From assembly GCF_004337985.1 (NCBI RefSeq), contig NW_021940918.1, positions 3,131,014 to 3,195,013 on the forward strand: a stretch of DNA of 64,000 nucleotides. The letters run 5' to 3'. Below, piece after piece: positions 32,717 through 44,156 of the stretch; position 1 is the first letter of the stretch, and each line of letters begins with the position of its first letter. The notes below the pieces were generated by a model, which had not been told where the DNA came from, did no database searches, and saw only the letters and a program-made list of their open reading frames with translations. The DNA comes from Pyricularia pennisetigena. Lineage: Eukaryota > Ascomycota > Sordariomycetes > Magnaporthales > Pyriculariaceae. Made by a program: the position numbers and the translations under genes.

Positions 32717-34735
32717 TCATAGCAAGGTGATCTCGCGCCGAGCCCCTGGCCTCCTAACCAGTGACTCTACTCGCGAGGCATCATACAGACCTACGAAGCC
32801 AATCCTTTTGTACACACCCGAGTCTGGACCTTTCTCTTCCTCCCGGCGCACAAGGAGTGCGGTGAGAAGTCTTCGACCTTGTTCTTCTGGCGGCACCAGC
32901 GTCCCGAGGGGCACAAGGAATACTCGGTGAAACATCACCGCGTCTCCATGGCCATGTTCTACGACACGGTCCCACTCCCTTGGTCTCGGGTCTATACACA
33001 CCTCGCCGTCGATGCTCCTGCCACCCACTCCAACATGCACTGCCACTCGCGTCTCTCGCATCCTTACCATGGGTCCGACGGTGCAGGGCAGCAAATGTGC
33101 CCTGAGCTTCAAGGACCCTGTGCCAACCATGCCGAACGGGTTATTGGCCGGGATGTTATCCACTTGCACCTGAACGACGTCCGCGAGGATATGCTTGGCT
33201 GTCTCGGTCCATAAATCCGCCCACTCGACGTGCCCTTGGATCGATGCCCAGGACCAGTCGGGGGCCGCCCTTTTAGGCCAGCCCCTGAGCGTCCTGAGCG
33301 GTTCGGGGTGATCGCCCACGTCGCGGATCTTTTTTTGGCTTATATGCCGCCACATGAGGTCTTCGATGAAGGAGTCTGACCACAAACCAGCCCAATACGA
33401 CTGCCCTGGCTTCGACTTTGCGACGCATTGCGCCACTGCGCCCAGTCCAATCAGTCTGTCCATGTGCCGGCCGATGTCGCGAGCCATATACTGCGAGACG
33501 ACCCGATGCCAGATGAAACGAGCAGATGGCGAGTTCCTGTCAATGTCGGAGTGAAAAAGCTGTTTCTGTGTCCTCCTAGCCCAGAGACCATTCACGGTGC
33601 CTTGACACTGACAGGCGGCGCTTGAGCAACATTCCCATATGACTTCATGCTTGCCAAAGTATATCGTCCTGGCTGACACTAATCTTTCTGCAAGCCCCCA
33701 AGCGCGACCAAGCAGTGGTTCCGGACCGGAAATTGGCGCGGTGCGGTCTGCATCCTGGTGGATGTCGTGGTCGAGGGAGCGAGTAAGCCTGCGGGCAAAG
33801 AGGTCGTACCTGCGCAGACCATGTCGGAACTCGATAAGGTGAAACTGGAGCGATTTGTCGGTTGGCTCCGTTCTGCAGAAGAGGCCGGTGTTCGCATCCT
33901 TGCCATGCAGCGAAGCGATAACCACATGGGCGTTGTGATAGATGTCATACATATTCCCTGCCTCCGCCGCCCAGTCTATAGGGTTGTCCTGTATGATGCA
34001 GAGGGCATCGATCCAGATGTATTCCAAGCCAAGTCGCCTGGCGACCTGAAATGCGTCGATAAACGTCTTTGGTATTGTGCTCACACCGATCGACACCAGA
34101 TTCTGATCGTGACTGTCCCGCGTGGTACGGCACGTTGGGACAACGTTCCCCCAGCAGTAGCTCAAAGCAGCATACCTGGCACCTGCTGGTATTCTAGATT
34201 TTGTGCGTAGGGCAATATCGCAGTTGGACTCGGAAGAGCCGATGTATACAAGTCTGCTGGGCCTGAAGGATGGGTTAGGGCGGTGGCACCTCTCGTGGTC
34301 TTCCAAGCACGTCTCGAGCTGGCTCCTGACAAACGCCAGCGTCGCGTTGGAGCTTGTGTCCCCCTCCAATAGCGGTCTCCTCAGCTCGTTCTCGTTGTGG
34401 CCCGGCGCGAACAACGAAAACTCGAGGATATCTTCCCCGGGCACATGCACCTCGAATTTTCCAGGGAGCGGGTTCAGCACCTTGACAAGACCTAGCAGGT
34501 CACCGCGAACGGCAAATGTGGCCAGCTTGGAACGGACCTCACACGACACGCAGCCTGTAACTCCTGGAGGCGACCAGCCCACCTCAGCGCCGCTTGGGTT
34601 GCCCACATGGCCTGGTAGGTCCGGCGGCTTCTGCAGTATGTAGTCGATATCACCGTTCCAGCCGCAGATTGGGCAGGGTTGAAAGCGGTGTCGCCCGGCG
34701 GTGATGCTTCGGACTCGACGGAGAAGTGAGGTCAT
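32717..34735 (-). CDS. HET-domain (heterokaryon incompatibility) protein
   Basis: Predicted 672-aa protein, single exon, start ATG 34735 (MTSLLRRVRS). The N-terminus contains CPICGWNGD and a later CVSCEVRSK, a possible zinc-binding ribbon. The HET domain begins near residue 185 with YAALSYCWGN and continues with STIPKTFIDAFQVARRLGLE, YIWIDALCIIQDNPIDWAAE and YHNAHVVIASLHGKDANTGL, the three conserved HET blocks. The region after residue 330 (WGLAERLVSARTIYFGKHEV...WECC) is the usual HET tail. In known family members the domain triggers cell death on non-self recognition; whether this copy does is unknown. It lies in an accessory-looking stretch between methyltransferase and P450 genes. No frameshift seen. 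Confidence 0.93.
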   Translation of the reverse strand: MTSLLRRVRSITAGRHRFQPCPICGWNGDIDYILQKPPDLPGHVGNPSGAEVGWSPPGVTGCVSCEVRSKLATFAVRGDLLGLVKVLNPLPGKFEVHVPGEDILEFSLFAPGHNENELRRPLLEGDTSSNATLAFVRSQLETCLEDHERCHRPNPSFRPSRLVYIGSSESNCDIALRTKSRIPAGARYAALSYCWGNVVPTCRTTRDSHDQNLVSIGVSTIPKTFIDAFQVARRLGLEYIWIDALCIIQDNPIDWAAEAGNMYDIYHNAHVVIASLHGKDANTGLFCRTEPTDKSLQFHLIEFRHGLRRYDLFARRLTRSLDHDIHQDADRTAPISGPEPLLGRAWGLAERLVSARTIYFGKHEVIWECCSSAACQCQGTVNGLWARRTQKQLFHSDIDRNSPSARFIWHRVVSQYMARDIGRHMDRLIGLGAVAQCVAKSKPGQSYWAGLWSDSFIEDLMWRHISQKKIRDVGDHPEPLRTLRGWPKRAAPDWSWASIQGHVEWADLWTETAKHILADVVQVQVDNIPANNPFGMVGTGSLKLRAHLLPCTVGPMVRMRETRVAVHVGVGGRSIDGEVCIDPRPREWDRVVEHGHGDAVMFHRVFLVPLGTLVPPEEQGRRLLTALLVRREEEKGPDSGVYKRIGFVGLYDASRVESLVRRPGARREITLL

Positions 34736-35243
34736 GGTGAAGTCAATGTGATTCAAGGATGTGGTGTTTTGTTCGATGTTATTGAAGCTTGATTATCAGG
34801 GCGACAACAAGGATACCGGTAGTAACCAGTGAGTGGGTTTTTTGTTTAAAGAAAAAAAAAAAAAAAAAAAAAACATTGTTTTGAATTATCTAAGATGCTT
34901 CATGATGCGCTTGGATGCGATTGCATTTCTCGGTTGTATTGATATTGGGACTTTCTGGTATTGTTGTTTCTTTTGTTTGTTTTCGTTTTGTGTTCGCGCC
35001 CAGATATTGTCTCGTCGTGGTCGCCAGACGGTGCTTAATTTCTGTGTAGGGATTTTAGCTTGGTTGCCGTCCTCAAAAACAGACGGAAGGCGGTCCCAGG
35101 GCAGAGGCTAGACTGATTAGACTGTTCGTTTTTGTTCTGGTGACTTTTCCAGAAGTCTTGTGGAAGGCGCCTAGCATGAGGTCTGTGTGCGACTTTACAC
35201 GGTTTTTCCTGTCAGTTCCCGAGGGGAGGTTTCAACACAATNN

Positions 35244-35284
<41 letters not shown>

Positions 35285-35608
35285 ATGATACGAAGATTAA
35301 ACCGTACACCCTCCTAGCCGAACGTTCAAATAAGCTAGGAAACCTGAGAGTATCATTAGCAAGTTGAATCATGTGTCTCACTGATATTTTCCCGCCGTTT
35401 TATTTGATATCTGATTAATGTGATTAGACAAAGCTCTGGTCAGTGCTAACAGCGGTTAGACCAAGTGCTAAATTAGGTTGGCAGGTACGCGGCTGATGAC
35501 TTGAATGAAGTTCTATATATCGTACACCAAATACCCCTTCGGAAAAGAGAGGCATTATCAAGGTATCCCAGGTGAGGTAGCGAGCCTCTGTTTCCTAGAC
35601 ACTCTCCT
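34736..35608. other. Intergenic with two A runs
   Basis: 5' region of the HET gene and 3' flank of the P450. Contains A runs at 34852-34873 and 35244-35282, the second preceded by NN. No gene seen. Confidence 0.6.
35242..35282. repeat. NN plus poly-A tract (39 A)
   Basis: Two ambiguous bases followed by an A homopolymer, so the length is unreliable. Confidence 0.9.
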
Positions 35609-37532
35609 TCACACCGGCGTCTTTCTCCGTGAAATCTTGACGTTCATGTCTTTTTGTATAAAGAATGCCGCGTTGAACGAATGCCATGGGTTGGACGGGT
35701 CGAGCAAGGTAATGTCGAACCGCCGAAGGAGCTAAAAATTGCGTCATACCATAGTTAGCAACCTAACACTTCGCTTGGAACAATATTCTCTAAAACAAAC
35801 AGAATCGTCTTTGTCTGTTCACTCGTTTGCTTACCTCGACATAAGTTTTGTTCAGCTCAATCATGGCGATCGTCTTGCCCAAACATTCCCACCGGCTCCC
35901 CGTCGCAAAGTCCATCATGACCGTCTGATCCATGACTCTCCACTCCTCGGCTTCGGCCTCTATCCAGCGCTCGGGGCGGAAGAGGTCGGCATCCTCCCCA
36001 AATACGCCCCTGTCTCTCATGACAGGCCAGACCGCCCAGCCGACATCAGTCCCGGCCGGGATGTGCTTGCCGCAGAGAACCTCGTCCTTGCTCGACACCT
36101 TGGGAAGGAGACCAGTGGCGGGAGGATACATCCGAAGCCCCTCGCGGATGACTGCTTGCAGGTACGGGAGGGCCCTCGCCTCGGCGTCCGTGATGGGCGA
36201 CGAGATTCGCCCTGCTGCTGCGGCCGCGTCGATCTCGGCTTGGAGTCTGGAATAAACGGCAGGGTTGGTGATGATGAAGAGGAGAGTCGACCGTATTGCA
36301 GTGGCGGAGGTGTCGGACCCCGCAACAATCTGCACCATCGTCTCGCCCTCCGCCTCCCCTCTGGTCAGGCCGTGGGCCACAAACGAACCGAGCATGTCCC
36401 GCTTGACCACTTGGGGCTTCTCGCCGTAGCGCTCACCGACGACCCTGCGGGCGATGGCCATGACGTCGCCGATGCCCACCATTTTGCGAGCGTCTGGAAA
36501 CATCCACCGGAGCCGTGGAGATTGCCAGATGGCGGTCAGCCACGGCACCAATGTCACAAACATGAGCATCGGCATCGATTTCTCCGTCGTCGAGATGTAG
36601 CCCAGTGCGTCGTCGTCAGCGACGAGGTTGCCAAAGGACTCGCCAAAGGCCAGGGAGGAGATGATGTCCAACGTCAAAAATTGGACCTTCCTCGCCAAAT
36701 CGACCGGCAGAAATGACTTGCCCTTGTCGCTTTTGCTATCAACCGACAGGTACTTGTCCTCGAGGAGCTGCACCAAGAGAGCAATCTGCTCGTCAATGAT
36801 CTCGTGTACGCCATCGACGTCTTTACCGCCATAGCCGGGCAGCAGCTTGGAACGGAGCGTCTCGTGAACTTTTTCGTCCGTGATGGAGAAGACATTGTCG
36901 CTGTAAGGGTCGATCCGGAGACCCAGGTACCACCGGGGGCGCTTCCAAGTTGAGCGGACTGCCCAGATCTTGCGTAACTCTTTGACGTCTGCACAAACGA
37001 TGGTGTTGGTGCCGATCCTCGCGATAGGTCCTGGGAAGAGGACGAAATGCTGATCAGTTACGCAACTCCTCAAAATTCCACAAGTCAAAAAGATGTTCGG
37101 GTCCAAGCCAGTCAAAGATGTACTCAAAGAAACATCATTTCTCATAAATTGTCGTCAACTTGGAGTAGTAATCTTGGGCCACCTCGCCCAAGGCCTTGTA
37201 TCCAATGGTTGTGAAAATAGACCAAGAATATGTCCATCATCTGTGTAACGTGGAATTAAGACATGAATACAAGACTCTTTTTTTTGGTACACACCGTATT
37301 CACGAATAACGTCGGCCAGGTCGAGGTTCATCCGGCCGCTGAGTTGGCTCCGTATCATCCAGTAATCGGTCCAGCCGGCGAGGGAGGGTCCATCGATATG
37401 CTTCAGGCGTCGCCAGTCCCGCAAGCGTGCGAATATGGCATATGCCACTATTGCAGAGATGCCCCAGATTGCCGCCGTCGCCAACGCAGCGCTAATCCTA
37501 CTGCTGTCGGCCAAGAAGCTCATAGTGAACAT
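35609..37532 (-). CDS. Cytochrome P450, pisatin-demethylase-like
   Basis: Heme monooxygenase of 518 aa, probably ER-anchored. Three exons: 37532-37295, 37030-35835 and 35731-35609. The joins keep phase: ...DVIREY-GPIARIGTNT and ...ELNKTYVE-LLRRFDITLLD. Intron 2 is 103 bp (GTAAGC...TTTTTAG); intron 1 is unusually long at 264 bp (GTGTGT...CCCAG). The N-terminal anchor is about residues 10-35 (ALATAAIWGISAIVAYAIFA). The I-helix AGSDTSATAIR, the ExxR motif VIREGLRMYPP, PERW and the heme loop FATGSRWECLGK are all intact; the R-x-x-C spacing is the form usual in fungal pisatin-demethylase relatives. The substrate cannot be inferred. The gene sits between a HET gene and a LaeA-like methyltransferase in an accessory region. 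Confidence 0.95.
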
Positions 37533-39224
37533 CGTGGACGCAACGTCCCGAGTCTGTCAGAACAGAACTACGTCTGACTTGACCCCGATGTTGTTACAAG
37601 TCTCTTGCGCGCCGGGTCGTGTCGTGCACGTGGTACTATGCTTCTAGCGTATCAGGAGTAGGGGCCTTGTCGGAAAGAAACTAATATTCCTTGCCCTGGT
37701 TGGAGCGGACAGACGCACGATTATGCAGGCGTCGGGGCAAAGGTCCAAACGGCGCTTTTATTTTTTTTTTTTATACGACCTGCAACGTAACAGAAGTGAC
37801 AAAGAGTCTCCCACTATGTCGGTGAGAGGATGTGACGAGACAGTAAGTTCTCAAACAAAGGAATGCAGCCTTATTCAGATTGCGGCAAACATTTTGAGAG
37901 AAACACCAAGGTGACAGCGCTCCGAACAGGGAACTAGCCTGGAATTATGAGAACTCAAACTCCAGCTCTTCTCAGTGATCCCCGCTGATCTTTGACGAGC
38001 CCACATTTTGCTTTCCCTTGCTAGCCCGAGTCGTTTTGGCTTCCTTTCTTTCGTTCACCCCAAAGACGTCCCTGGTGGTCTGCCACCCCTGGTGTTCTCA
38101 GCAAGGGTACTAAACTAGCGGGCAATAGTCGGGATCGTCAAGCCAAAAGTACCACAGGGAGTGGGGGTTACGAATATCAGGATTTTCCAATGATATAATA
38201 CCTACTTGAGGGCTGTGCGTCCAAGTACTTTGTATGTTCACAACATACGTTGGCGTCATCTTTGCATGCCGCTCACTTACCTTGCGGGTTTTGTTCCGAG
38301 TAATAAGAAACAAAGGATCCTGCATCTGATTTTTGCCGTTGGATATTATCAATCCATATCAAAACGGGGATACGAACGTGTGGTACAGTAAGCGAACGAG
38401 CGAAAAGGAGGGTCAGGTGTGGTATTCACCTTGCATGGTTACCGTTCAGCAATAACCTATGAAGAAGAAAGAAAAGAAAGAAAAGAAAAAAAAAAAAAAA
38501 AAAAAAAACAAAAGCCTCCAGAAGCTCAAAGCGTATAACTCAAGCGGAGTCGGGCCTGAGATTGTGGAGTCGATTGACAAGATCAGGGGATGCGCCAAGC
38601 GGAGTACTATGCCTGCCAGCTCTGGCCACGCGATCCTGGCGTTAAACATAGCGCGCTAGGTTTGGAGACGCAGAGCCACATGTATGGTCACCTAAATCTC
38701 CATGGTCTTTTCATCCTGGTTTCTGGGTTGGTAGGCAGGGATGTGACTGAAATTTTCCGTAGCCGTTGAAATGCGATAACGACATGGCAAGCTACATACG
38801 GTACCAACAATGATTTAAACAGAACGAAATAGGTAAAGACAATACTCCTCCATACAAGGAATGAGAGAAGCCGTTGCATGCACGACCCGTGTCACCAGCC
38901 AGTCGCAATTGCAAGCCTCCTTCGCGAAGCTGCAAGGTGGCGCACTACTGCACGGCCTATTAGCAACAGCTGCAGATATGGGAAAGACGGAGCAGGGAAG
39001 TAGGTCGGCAGTATATCCTTATTCGCTTTTGGTGTCATCCCCCCCAGTCCCCCATTTATCAGTCATTTATCGCCATTTTCTGTCGATATGCTTGGCTTCA
39101 ATTCATCTGCCGGACTTGCCGTCGCGGCTTACAGCATAATGATGTGGCCGTTGCTGACATGCCTAATGTGGCTGAGATTGAGAAAAGTTTTGAAGTGGCA
39201 GCGGTAGCAAATATTGAACAACCT

Positions 39225-39269
<45 letters not shown>

Positions 39270-39948
39270 TTGAGTTTGCCCAATTGTCCGTATTAGGCAA
39301 GTCAAAAGGAGAGTGGATTTTGAGGGGATTCAGAGTGGCCACGACCGCGATTGCAGAAACTAACAAAGACGCACGCACTCCACCTAAGCACTTCTCAGCA
39401 CAAAAGACTAATGTAGTATAGATGGCACTAGCAACCAATGCTTTTACCTTATGGTAAGGAGAGGATCCTCAGGCGGCCTTTTTCCCCTCTGTTCTTCCTG
39501 TAACCGCCCATTCTAGGAAACTGCAGCTGTCCACTTCGAGCTAGGTAGATCTTAGCCTCTTTCTGATTTGATGGCTTGACATTCCCAGCCGCACAAGCCT
39601 GGAAAGACGTCAGAAGAGAATAGATCTAGACCTGATCTTGGCGTCCGGTGGCTTGTCTGACGGATGGGATATATGCATTCGCTGCACCTTTTCAAGCCAC
39701 TTGACAATTTCTCCTTTGCGATCTCTTTTTGTTTTTTTGTTTCTTTGCTGCAAGCACCCTCTCTACTCTAACCTCTCCTTTTCGGCCTTTTTCTTTTTTT
39801 TTTTCTTTTTGCAGTTGACCCAAGAAAAAAAAAGGACTTTCTTTTTTTATTTTTGTTGTTTTGTCGCTTTTCTGTCAAATCATCAATCCGCTCCCAAGAC
39901 CCCGCCATCCACACCATCCCCTGAGGTCTTGTCCCCCCCTTTCAAGTC
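37533..39948. other. AT-rich intergenic region
   Basis: P450 promoter on the left and methyltransferase promoter on the right. Contains A runs at 38486-38508 and 39225-39266 and T-rich tracts around 39790-39860. Small open frames (38110-38352 minus, 38861-39139 plus, 39638-39964 plus) have no domain. Confidence 0.5.
39225..39266. repeat. Poly-A tract (42 A)
   Basis: The longest homopolymer in the window. It lies in intergenic sequence. Confidence 0.95.
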
Positions 39949-42248
39949 ATGTCTGAAATTGTGAGAGGCCCTCATCAAAGGCGATGTAACGGCCCTGGGG
40001 CTTGATGCATGGCGGAGAAGCCCTGCTTTTGCTGATCTCAGCAGGCTTGTCAGCACTGGTTTATTCAAGTTGATGGGTGGTGACTCGCTTGCTAACTAGG
40101 TTCGCGGGCGGGTGGTATTTCCATTCCATTCGGCCGCAATTGACCTCAGGTTCCCGATTTTCAAGATGATACCGATGGCGACTCGGCCATTGACGTGGTG
40201 AGTTTTTCTTTTTCTTTTTTCAGTTTGGCATGCCGTCTGCCGTTTGCCGTTTCCCCTGTTCACTTCATGAACCAGCCGCAAGTTGTCCGCCGCAAGTGTC
40301 GACCTTCTCCAGTCCTGATCCAAAGGGGGTGGGGAAAGGTTATGGGCTAAGCTGAGCTCCAAGGGCTGAACTGAATCATTCACACAAGTAATAATGCCAA
40401 GCACCGCTAAGTCTTAGGCGACCTAACTAACCCAATTGTACTAGCCTTTCGAGGAGTCTCTCACGTCTGTCAGGTCCAGCATCTTTGCGTTCCAACAAGA
40501 AAATGGTCGCACTTACCACGCCATGAGCGCGGGGAGTATGTTGATGAACTCTTGATGTCAAACATGGCTTACATATCACTGTCTCACATTGGAATGCTGA
40601 CATTTTTATCGTTTGCGTTAGAATATTTTCTGCCAAATGACAATGTGGGTACAAATATACATGTATATGAATATGAATGAGCCGGATATCGGCATTCGTG
40701 AACTAGTCAGTCGCATTAGATTAGTGCTCACCAAGTCTGTTCATGCCCTGAACAGGAAGAAATTCAAAGGCTCGGTCAGTGAATCCAACCTGCTCAGGCT
40801 TGAGCGCAAATCCAAGTAACAACACTAACAAAGCAAAACACCACAGATCTGCAACACTATGTGATGATCAAAACCTTGAACGGTAGACACTGTCTCTGCC
40901 CTAAGAACGAGTCTGCCACATCAGTGCTCGACCTGGGAACTGGAACAGGCATATGGGCCATAGAATATGGCAAGTTACTTGCTAGTCCCGGCGAATATTC
41001 AAGCATATCAGTGTTAACCATTACCTGCAGCCGATGCCCATCCCGAGGCCCACGTCATCGGCGTGGATCTTAGCCCGGTACAGCCTGAGTTGTGAGATTG
41101 AACGACTCGTCCTTGAAGCTCCATGTTCTTGTATACGAGATATACTGACAGTTCCCAGTGCACCCCCGAACTGTACATTTGAGGTTGGTGTATTCCGCTC
41201 CCAGAAAAGTCTTTGTTGGAATATCAAACCAAACAATACCAACTAAATCTTGCCTGATTACCAGATTGATGACCTCGAAAAAGAATGGACTTGGTCAACC
41301 AAGTTTGACTTTATCTTTTCTCGAATGATGACTGGCAGCTTCAGTGAAAATCGAAGCATAGTCGAAAAAGTTTTTGAGTATGTCCAGATGCCGGTCACAA
41401 GCTTCTTTCCTTGGTTTTTTCTTCTTCTTCTCTCTTGTTTCTGACGCGCCCCCTAATGTTCTGGCAGTCAACTTGAGCCTGGTGGATACTTTGAGGCCCA
41501 GGACATGGCTTTACCCCTCGGCTGCGACGACGGTACCCTCAAAGAAGACTCGGACTTTTGGAAATGGTGCACGCTAGTAATGGATGGCATGAAGGCCTTC
41601 GGCCGCCCGGTCGCGGCGGCGCAGGAGTGGAAGAAGCTCATGGAGGATGTGGGCTTCGAAGATGTGGTCGAGACGGTATACAAGTGGCCGACCAACCAAT
41701 GGCCGCGTGACCCGTTTTACAAAGAGCTGGGGACATGGAGTCTAATGAACATGGACGCCGCCCTCGAGCCATCCACCATGGCCCCTCTTACCAGGGCCTT
41801 GGGTTGGAGCAGGGACGAGGTCACGGTGCTGGTGGCAAAGACCAGGAAGGAACTCAGGGACCCGCGTATCCATGCTTATTGGCCCATGTGAGTCGACAGT
41901 CTCGAGCCCCTTGACTCTGTTAACTGGCGAAACAGTCCTTCGTTAACCACGCAGTATTCCGACAGATACGTCGTGTACGGAAGAAAACCGCTTCGGCCGA
42001 GCGCTCCTGCGTGGGCACCAGAACCCGTGCCGACAGCGGCCCCGACAGCGGCCCCAGCGCCTGCTCCTGAACCAAGCCCTGCTCCGGGCTCTGCGACTGC
42101 CGAGACTGAGAGCGAGGCTAAGCCAGCCAAGAAAACAGCTGAGGCTACATCGTCCAAGACGGCAGAAGCGTCCGAGAAAACAACGGGAAAGAAGAATGCA
42201 AAGCAAGAAGTCGGCTCTTCGTCTGCGGCAGATGCGAAGCCAGAGTAA
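39949..42248 (+). CDS. LaeA-like SAM methyltransferase, 11 exons
   Basis: Predicted 405-aa methyltransferase of the fungal LaeA/TAM-like family, some of which regulate secondary metabolism. Exons built by phase-consistent joins: 39949-39960, 40150-40197, 40445-40535, 40622-40644, 40756-40774, 40847-40969, 41031-41091, 41159-41183, 41265-41377, 41468-41887, 41966-42248. Exon 6 to 7 uses a GC-AG intron (GCAAGT...CTGCAG). The product has an acidic N-terminus (DDTDGDSAIDV), the family block NGRTYHAMSAGKYFLPNDN then EEIQRLDLQHY, SAM motif I VLDLGTGTGIWAIE, VIGVDLSPVQPEFAPPNC, FDFIFSRMMTGSF and LEPGGYFEAQD. The C-terminus ends YVVYGRKP and then has an unusual Ala/Pro/Glu/Lys tail of about 85 residues. 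Exons 3-11 are strongly supported by the motif continuity; the first two exons and the 247-bp second intron are less certain. Target unknown. Confidence 0.87.
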
Positions 42249-42396
42249 ATACACGGTGACCATTTTGTTCATAACCCAATTTCGCTTGACTATCATAAAA
42301 TTTCTTTTCAATTTTTTGGTCTCTCCACCCATGGCTGGAAGGCTTGGTTCGTCGAAGTTTGCCACCAGGACTTCTAAACCGCTGTGCTCATCATCC

Positions 42397-43322
42397 TCAT
42401 CCAAAGCACCATAGATGTCGAACACCTTCAAAGCCATCTCGACGTACTTTGATAGCCTTCTCTTGGTATCGTATCATGTGGAATATCCTCGCCAAGATTT
42501 CATACTGCTCTGCGAACAGCGATGGGAGATATTCGCTCGCAAGAAGATGCAGTATCTCAAGAGCGAGACGAACGGCAACTGGAACGCCTGTATTGTCGAT
42601 GGAGTCGGCCAGCGCTTTGCGCTTGGCTCTGATGTTCTTGCGGCGCTGGTCTGACACTGCTCGGGGAGGACTCTGAGACGGTGCAGGTTGTACATTTACA
42701 CTTGAATTCCCATGTGTTTTGTAGCTGGGCTTTACATCGTTCCCCTGTTTGATCCGGACAGGACGTCAAGACTAATAGTTTCCATGGTTCCCTAGGCTGT
42801 GAATAATCCCACAACGCAGCGTTCAGCAACGTATCCAGTATGTCGCAGAAAGCAGAGGGGATTTGCGTGGCCAACTTACACAACAAACACCACAATGACC
42901 CCTACAATGACCAGCACCAGGGCGGCGCCACACCCAATCAAACGCTTGTTTATCCGCCGATTCATATTCGCCAATTCCCTCCTTCTCGTCGCAGCCATGG
43001 AACATGGCGCTTCCTGATCCTGCCAGGGGCTTGCTGCCGATCTGCTGCGTGCCCGATAGTCGCCCTTGTCGTAGTCGTCATCGTCGTGGAGCTGCCATTT
43101 GTAGTAGCTGACCAGCCGGTCACCTTCATAGCGGTTCTGGATCTGCTCGATGGGGTCTTGATGGCCGTCTGATAGGTGTGCTTGTGTCGGAGTTGCGGGG
43201 GAGTTGGTTCTGGGGGCTTCTTGGGTGGGAAGGCTGGGTTGCTCGTCAGTCGAGTCTATGGGGTCTTGGGAGTCTATTGAGAAGTGCGGTTGGATGTGCT
43301 TGAGGCTGGCTCGTGGATGCAT
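42397..43322 (-). CDS. Single-pass membrane protein of unknown function
   Basis: Starts at ATG 43322 (MHPRASLKH). The first 125 residues are hydrophilic and Pro/Ser/Asp-rich, followed by an Arg-rich patch (NMNRRINKRLIG) and one strong membrane span (CGAALVLVIVGVIVVFVV), suggesting a type II or tail-anchored topology. The frame then hits TAA inside GTGTAAGTT. Using GTG TAA as a GT donor at 42881 (exon to 42882) and the AAACAG acceptor (exon from 42744) joins in phase to a frame ending at 42397. That frame has a basic, helical C-terminus (DQRRKNIRAKRKALADSI, LALEILHLLASEYLPSLFAE). The product would be 262 aa. The stronger donor GTAAGT two bases later would break the frame, so the second exon is uncertain; another good donor (GTACGT) lies inside it near 42441. 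The 3' end is only about 150 bp from the convergent methyltransferase. Confidence 0.5.
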
Positions 43323-44156
43323 CTTGAGTGTGTATTCAAGGTGAGCAGATCAAAAGACGTGGTTATTTGAGGCCTGGTGGTGCTAGTGTATCATCAGCAT
43401 TGAATTAAACATTACATTTAGGAAGAAAGCCGCTGCATAGCACTGGAATCAACAGCGGCTCTCACCGACTAAATAAGCAGATATCTTAGGCAAGGCTGCC
43501 GCAGTATTTCTGGTGACACCCCTCGCATGGATGCGCGGGCTGGCTTTCGCCGAAGCAGAACATATGGCTCATTGTTAGCTGCTTCTAAAAAAAAGGTCCA
43601 GATTGTCATGGGGAAGGACTGATTTGTCCAGCGACCAACCACACAGCTGCGGGTGATTGGTAGACCATCGAAGCCACCTTTACCAGCGAAACGACAAGCT
43701 CAAATGTTTGGTAGAGGTTGACTGTGAGATTAAACAGAGGATTGTGGACATGGGATAGACTGGTTGGTCAACTACTATCGGTGAGAATGAAAAAAAAAGC
43801 CTGCCGCATGGGAATACCGAGACATGATGACGACGTCGGAGAGGACGCTGCAGGAAGGCTGAGAAGCTGTGTAACAGTCTTGCAGAACATGGTTGATGGA
43901 TGTAAGAAGCTAGCGTGATAAATGCATACAGTCTAATAAAAAGAAGAGAACAAAAAAAAGAAGAAGCTCCAAGAAGGGATCTTGTAGCACCCAATAGCGG
44001 TTTGACCTAACGATTTGCTCGAATAGGGAAAAAGAAAGAAGAAGAAAAAAAAATACACATAGCGAGTGTAAGCCGACACAAGAAATGGGTACAAGGAGCG
44101 AAATGCCACAAAGATCATACAGTCATATCGAAACCACCAGAGAAGACGAATGGTAA
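43323..44156. other. Intergenic
   Basis: Promoter of the membrane protein gene and 3' flank of the coiled-coil gene. Purine-rich A/G runs at about 43937-43970 and 44025-44055. No gene seen. Confidence 0.55.

Noticed and set aside
38110..38352. 80-codon frame (-) ending in a Trp/Pro/Asp-rich peptide
   Set aside because: No usable start, no homologous motif and surrounding sequence is AT-rich spacer.
41943..42437. 164-codon frame (-) antisense to the methyltransferase tail
   Set aside because: It is the reverse shadow of the Ala/Pro-rich exon and has no independent support.
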